This document shows positions 6,975-9,923 of a stretch of 9,923 nucleotides of DNA, piece by piece (positions within the stretch are counted from its first letter, which is position 1; every line of letters begins with the position of its first letter). Location: assembly GCA_014384545.1 (NCBI GenBank), contig JACNFQ010000013.1, positions 1-9,923 on the forward strand, given 5' to 3'. A program made the position numbers and the translations under genes. The notes beneath the pieces are model-generated. The model did no database searches. It was not told where the DNA came from and was given only the letters and a program-made list of their open reading frames with translations. Source of the stretch: a bacterium. GTDB lineage: Bacteria; UBP7; UBA6624.

Positions 6975-8254
6975 GTCTCTTTCTCCAAGCTTGGGCTGAA
7001 CTGCGACAACAGCCGTTCCGCTCTTTGCTCACAGCGTTGGGCATCGTCTTTGGGGTGGGTGCTGTGATTGCAATCTTGGCGATCTCCGAGGGGGCAAGAA
7101 GAGAAGCTCTTTCACAACTGGATCTTCTAGGTGCAGGGACGATTCGTGTGAGAGAGGCTGAGGACTCTTCATCCTCTCCCACCCAAGGGGGGGGTATGGC
7201 GACTTCAGGTGTCTATATGCGTTTTGGGGGGGGCATGGGCTTTTCTTTCTCTTCTTCAGGTGGATCAGGTGGTCCAGCTCGACCCTTAGACATGAGAGAC
7301 TTGCTTGCTCTTGAAGCGCTAGAGGGTGTAGCGACGGCAGCGAGTGAACGCACCCTAGAAACGACGCTTCCTGGGCTCTTTGAAGATCTCTCTGTGACGG
7401 TAGTGGGGACGACCCCGGGGTATCTAGAAATCCAAGGCTTAGCTTTGAGGCGAGGCCGTTTTCTGAGTCATCGAGACATTGAAGAGGGGGCAAGAGTCGC
7501 TGTCGTTGGTCCTCGTGTACAGGGATTGATTTTCGGGATGGAAGAGCCCTTGGGTAGTTTGATCCGCATCAAGAACATTCCCTACGAGGTTGTAGGCGTC
7601 GTTGCACCTAAAGATTGGTCGGGTGTGACATTGGTTCAGGTAAGGGATACGGGTAAAGATATCTATGTCCCCGTGACGGCGTTGGCAGCAGGAACAGGGG
7701 AGTTCCCCGTAGGACTCGATATGATTCTCTTGCGACTGGAAGAGAACGAAAGCCCCATCGTATGGAGCGATGCGGTAAAGAGAGCGGTAGCCGTAGGGCA
7801 TCCTGCGGGCGCCTTTGAGGTGATCGTTCCCGAGGCATTGCTTGCTCAGGAACAGAAACTCCAACGGATCTTTTCGGTCGTGATGGGGGTGATTGCTGGG
7901 ATTAGCCTATTGGTGGGGGGTATTGGCATTATGAACATTACTCTCGCTACCGTCGTCCAGCGCACTCGTGAAATTGGGATTAGGCGGGCTTTGGGAGCAA
8001 AGAGAAGAGATATTCAATCCCAGTTCCTTGCGGAGAGTGTTCTTCTTTCGGCGTTGGGGGGATTGGTGGGGGTGGGTATCGGTGCGGGATTGGCAAAAGC
8101 GATAAGTGCGTATGCTGAATGGACCACTGTCGTTTCCCCGTGGAGCATCGGGCTCGCGTTTGGGGTTGCTGCCGCTGTAGGTATCCTCTTTGGATGGTGG
8201 CCTGCACGCCGCGCCGCACTCCTTTCGCCAGTCGAAGCTCTTCGACACGACTGA
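6971..8254 (+). CDS. MacB-type ABC transporter permease (FtsX-like, with periplasmic core domain)
   Basis: This 427-residue permease has the four-helix MacB layout: TM1 about 17-39 (preceded by the family's LRQQPFRSLLTALGIVFGVG, 11-30), a large periplasmic domain (about 45-295), TM2 about 302-328, TM3 about 353-378 and TM4 about 389-411. The cytoplasmic loop REIGIRRALGAKRRDI (333-348) is the conserved ATPase-coupling motif of the FtsX/MacB class. The start is TTG in a TTGA overlap with the ATPase stop, with GGGAAGG 10 nt upstream. MacB permeases work by mechanotransmission, moving substrates from periplasm to TolC rather than across the inner membrane. Odd: a Gly/Ser-rich, low-complexity stretch (66-104) just after TM1, containing two GGGM repeats. 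The substrate (peptide, lipid or drug) is not predictable. Confidence 0.92.
   Translation: MSLFLQAWAELRQQPFRSLLTALGIVFGVGAVIAILAISEGARREALSQLDLLGAGTIRVREAEDSSSSPTQGGGMATSGVYMRFGGGMGFSFSSSGGSGGPARPLDMRDLLALEALEGVATAASERTLETTLPGLFEDLSVTVVGTTPGYLEIQGLALRRGRFLSHRDIEEGARVAVVGPRVQGLIFGMEEPLGSLIRIKNIPYEVVGVVAPKDWSGVTLVQVRDTGKDIYVPVTALAAGTGEFPVGLDMILLRLEENESPIVWSDAVKRAVAVGHPAGAFEVIVPEALLAQEQKLQRIFSVVMGVIAGISLLVGGIGIMNITLATVVQRTREIGIRRALGAKRRDIQSQFLAESVLLSALGGLVGVGIGAGLAKAISAYAEWTTVVSPWSIGLAFGVAAAVGILFGWWPARRAALLSPVEALRHD
7166..7282 (+). repeat. Gly/Ser-rich low-complexity segment with two G8 tracts in the permease gene
   Basis: This encodes residues 66-104 of the permease, dominated by Gly and Ser. 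Two runs of eight G (7187-7194 and 7226-7233) each encode the same Gly-Gly-Gly-Met string in the same frame. Such runs are prone to replication slippage. Confidence 0.7.
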
Positions 8255-8299
8255 TACCCCGTTTTCCCTCAAGAACGAACTTCTCCCCCATATTTGGTG

Positions 8300-8305
8300 T
8301 ATAAT
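8300..8305 (+). promoter_or_regulatory. Probable -10 box of the porin promoter
   Basis: A perfect TATAAT in the 130-bp gap after the permease gene, preceded directly by TG. The sequence 16-18 bp upstream (around 8277-8282, GAACTT) matches the -35 consensus poorly. Transcription would begin near 8312, giving a leader of about 73 nt. The position ahead of a gene that looks highly expressed, with its own terminator, fits a separate promoter. Confidence 0.6.
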
Positions 8306-8364
8306 GACCGTTAGTTGCTGCAGAGGAAACATTGGGACACTCTTACGGCACAAAATAAAACTAT

Positions 8365-8370
8365 AGGAGG
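8365..8370 (+). promoter_or_regulatory. Shine-Dalgarno site of the porin gene
   Basis: AGGAGG is the strongest SD in the window but lies 14 nt before ATG 8385, longer than usual. The spacer holds a small hairpin, GTTC-GAAA-GAAC (8370-8381), with a GNRA-type tetraloop, which could shorten the effective distance. Confidence 0.65.
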
Positions 8371-8384
8371 TTCGAAAGAACTTT

Positions 8385-9350
8385 ATGAAGCATTTTGCTT
8401 TTTTTGCGGCTCTCGTTTTGGTTGCCGCCACAGCCCTTTCCGCCATTCCTGTCGGTGATTCCGATGTGGCAATGGGTGGAGACGTGCGTTGGCGCTACAC
8501 CGACAACGACGGGCCCGCTGTCGGCGACGCCGCCGACTCCACTTTGCGCGTTCGCTTGAATAGCAGCGTCCAAATCAACGACAACTTCTCCGCCGCATGG
8601 TCTCTTTATGTCACGGGTGGCATGAATGACAATGATGGTGAGATTGGCTCAAACCTTGATGGTATACACGGCATGGAAAACGCCTACATCTCTTGGAACA
8701 ACGGTTTCGGCGATGTCCATGTGGGGCGTATCCCTGCAGCGATGGCTGGTAACGACTTGCTGATTGACAGCGAGCACCACGACGGGAACTCCGGTTCTTG
8801 GGACGGTGCCTATGTTGATTTCAACGACTTCGGTGGTTGGAACCTCGACCTTTGGTACGCTGAGAATAACAACGTGGGTGCCAACAACACCGACGAAGGT
8901 ACCGGCTTCGGTATCACTGTCAACTTTGACGACATGCTCGGTTACGGTCTTCACGTCGGCGTTGCCGACTTTGATGACGACTGGGTAGCCGGTGGGTACG
9001 ACGCGTTTTACGCGGGTGCCAACATTGAGCTTTCTGATGTTGCAGATATCGGCATTAGCTGGATTGACGGCGACAATGGAGCCAGTGGTAACGCCATCCT
9101 CCTCGAACTTGGCTATTCTGTCAACGACGAAGTGAGCATTGGTATTGACTACGCCACAGCCGAGACCGGCTCTAACGGTCACGGTGCTGGTGGTTTTGGC
9201 GACACTGACGGCGACTTGATGGACGGCGACATGCTCCGCTTCGACCTAGGTTGGGGCAACGCATGGTCTTTCTCCTACATCACGTGGGAAACGACTGGTG
9301 CCGCTGCAGAAGACACCGTTCTTCGCGTACAGTACGAGGTCGCTCTCTAA
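8385..9350 (+). CDS. Outer-membrane beta-barrel porin, strongly acidic
   Basis: 321 residues with a clear signal peptide (MKHFAFF..., hydrophobic 4-18, cleavage likely after LSA at 20). The mature part is made of alternating hydrophobic/polar strands separated by Asp/Asn/Gly-rich loops, and the last strand VLRVQYEVAL lacks the usual terminal Phe. It resembles general or alginate-export-like porins; VGRIP (113-117) followed by a DG (140-141) recalls the GR...FDG constriction loop of such barrels, but no substrate can be assigned. By hand count it has 40 Asp and 12 Glu against 7 Arg, and no Lys after residue 2; it has no Cys. Codons favour C-ending forms (31 of 40 Asp are GAC), unlike the upstream genes, suggesting high expression. 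It has its own promoter and terminator and a related barrel gene downstream. Confidence 0.8.
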   Translation: MKHFAFFAALVLVAATALSAIPVGDSDVAMGGDVRWRYTDNDGPAVGDAADSTLRVRLNSSVQINDNFSAAWSLYVTGGMNDNDGEIGSNLDGIHGMENAYISWNNGFGDVHVGRIPAAMAGNDLLIDSEHHDGNSGSWDGAYVDFNDFGGWNLDLWYAENNNVGANNTDEGTGFGITVNFDDMLGYGLHVGVADFDDDWVAGGYDAFYAGANIELSDVADIGISWIDGDNGASGNAILLELGYSVNDEVSIGIDYATAETGSNGHGAGGFGDTDGDLMDGDMLRFDLGWGNAWSFSYITWETTGAAAEDTVLRVQYEVAL

Positions 9351-9382
9351 GCGAGTCTCACACTTATTCAACGATAACCACT

Positions 9383-9412
9383 GGGGGGCGGGAAACCGCC
9401 CCCCTTTTTTTT
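9383..9412 (+). terminator. Rho-independent terminator after the porin gene
   Basis: A perfect 9-bp GC-rich stem (GGGGGGCGG at 9383-9391 with CCGCCCCCC at 9396-9404) closes a GAAA tetraloop and is followed directly by eight T (9405-9412). It begins 32 nt after the porin stop codon and separates this gene from the next. Confidence 0.96.
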
Positions 9413-9441
9413 GTCCTCTTTTCCTCTCATAGGATACCCCT

Positions 9442-9923
9442 TTGAATCGGTACCTAATTCGAATCGCTCTTTTCGGGGTTTTCAATGGAACCCTTTCTCC
9501 TCTCCTTTCTGCTTCTTCACCTGTGATATGGGATGGGGACTTACGCATCCAGGCACAACGCGTTGAAGAAGAACCTGGTCCAGGGACGGAGGACTTTCCC
9601 TTGCGAGCCCGACTTAGGGGCACTTGGCGGGGAGAAAGGGGAGGCGTGAGAGTGGAAGGAACGCTCCAAGAAACCGGTATCGGTTCTCTTTCTGGAGAGG
9701 ATGCATCTCTTACTTTGGGCTATTACTGGAACGATTGGCCCCGTTTGACCTTGCGCGTAGGTCGTATACCTTCGTGGCCACTAAGTGCCGACTTCATTTT
9801 GGATTCAGGACGCTTAGATGGGAACTTTGGAGCGTTTGATGGTCTTCACCTAGAAGGGCATCGTCTCTTTGGTCCAGGCTCTAGACTCGATTTGGTTTGG
9901 GCACGCCAAACAGAGAGTCCCTC
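9442..9923 (+). CDS. Second outer-membrane barrel protein, paralogue of the porin, N-terminal part
   Basis: An open frame of 160 codons from TTG 9442 to the right edge. An in-frame TAG at 9430 rules out an earlier start, no ATG or GTG precedes the mature region, and AGGA (9431-9434) is 7 nt upstream. Residues 4-24 form a signal peptide (RYLIRIALFGVF...LLSA), cut probably near Ala24. The mature start VIWDGDLRIQAQR parallels the porin's VAMGGDVRWRY. VGRIP (106-110) followed by DS, DGN and DG at 121-134 aligns without gaps to the porin's 113-141, so the two are paralogues. Unlike the porin it is arginine-rich (17 Arg, 20 acidic residues, no Lys in the visible part). It follows the terminator, so it needs its own promoter, for which I see no good candidate. 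The function beyond outer-membrane barrel is unknown. Confidence 0.72.
   Translation, partial: MNRYLIRIALFGVFNGTLSPLLSASSPVIWDGDLRIQAQRVEEEPGPGTEDFPLRARLRGTWRGERGGVRVEGTLQETGIGSLSGEDASLTLGYYWNDWPRLTLRVGRIPSWPLSADFILDSGRLDGNFGAFDGLHLEGHRLFGPGSRLDLVWARQTESP

Noticed and set aside
8231-8246. Perfect inverted repeat GTCGAAG-CT-CTTCGAC at the end of the permease gene, possible terminator
   Set aside because: It lies inside the coding sequence, the two-base loop is too tight, and the nearest T run (four T) is 15 nt away. At most it is a weak 3' end structure.
8649-9182. Minus-strand open frame of 177 codons opposite the porin
   Set aside because: Its valine-rich composition is simply the reverse complement of the porin's GAC and AAC codons (GTC and GTT); no start signals are seen.
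9411-9435. TTGTCC (9411-9416) and TAGGAT (9430-9435) as a promoter for the second barrel gene
   Set aside because: The spacing is only 13 bp, and the -35-like part overlaps the T-tract of the terminator. It would also give an almost leaderless TTG start.
9624-9839. Plus-strand open frame of 71 codons near the right edge
   Set aside because: It lies in a different frame from the barrel gene starting at 9442, whose signal peptide and shared VGRIP motif make that frame the real one.

Overview
The window looks like chromosome of an LPS-bearing (diderm, Gram-negative) bacterium. Three genes belong to the lipopolysaccharide pathway (lpxB-like, msbA-like, kdsB), and at least three products are outer-membrane proteins. 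Base composition is moderate, with roughly equal GC and AT. TTG and GTG start codons are frequent, and Shine-Dalgarno (SD) sequences are present at only some genes. The phylum cannot be fixed from the sequence alone. There is no sign of a phage, transposon, CRISPR array, tRNA or rRNA. All genes are densely packed.

Layout. Bases 1-654 (minus strand) hold the N-terminal part of a divergent lipid-A-disaccharide synthase (LpxB), running off the left edge. A 77-bp divergent spacer follows. Six plus-strand genes then run head to tail: an MsbA-type ABC exporter (732-2480), KdsB (2477-3166), a TolC-like outer-membrane channel (3232-4680), a MacA/HlyD-like periplasmic adaptor (4677-6293), a MacB-type ATPase (6297-6974) and a MacB-type permease (6971-8254). 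Three of the junctions are 4-bp stop/start overlaps (GTGA, ATGA, TTGA), one gap is 3 bp and one is 65 bp, so this is very probably one or two operons. After 130 bp containing a good -10 box comes a separate unit encoding a very acidic, lysine-free beta-barrel porin (8385-9350), closed by a textbook intrinsic terminator (9383-9412). A second barrel protein then starts at a TTG (9442) and runs off the right edge. It shares an ungapped motif with the first and is a diverged paralogue.

How the genes work together. LpxB (making lipid A disaccharide), MsbA (flipping lipid A-core across the inner membrane) and KdsB (activating Kdo) form an LPS biogenesis module. The TolC/MacA/MacB-ATPase/MacB-permease set is a complete tripartite ABC efflux pump, with MacB split into two polypeptides; its substrate cannot be read from the sequence. 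The two barrel proteins would handle diffusion or uptake through the outer membrane.

I do not see a clearly new biological system. The most notable points are a roughly 90-residue low-complexity insert with two cysteines in the MacA-like adaptor, paired with a Gly/Ser-rich loop in its permease partner that is encoded over two G8 tracts; the extreme charge of the porin and its contrast with its arginine-rich neighbour; and the loss of several signature motifs from LpxB.
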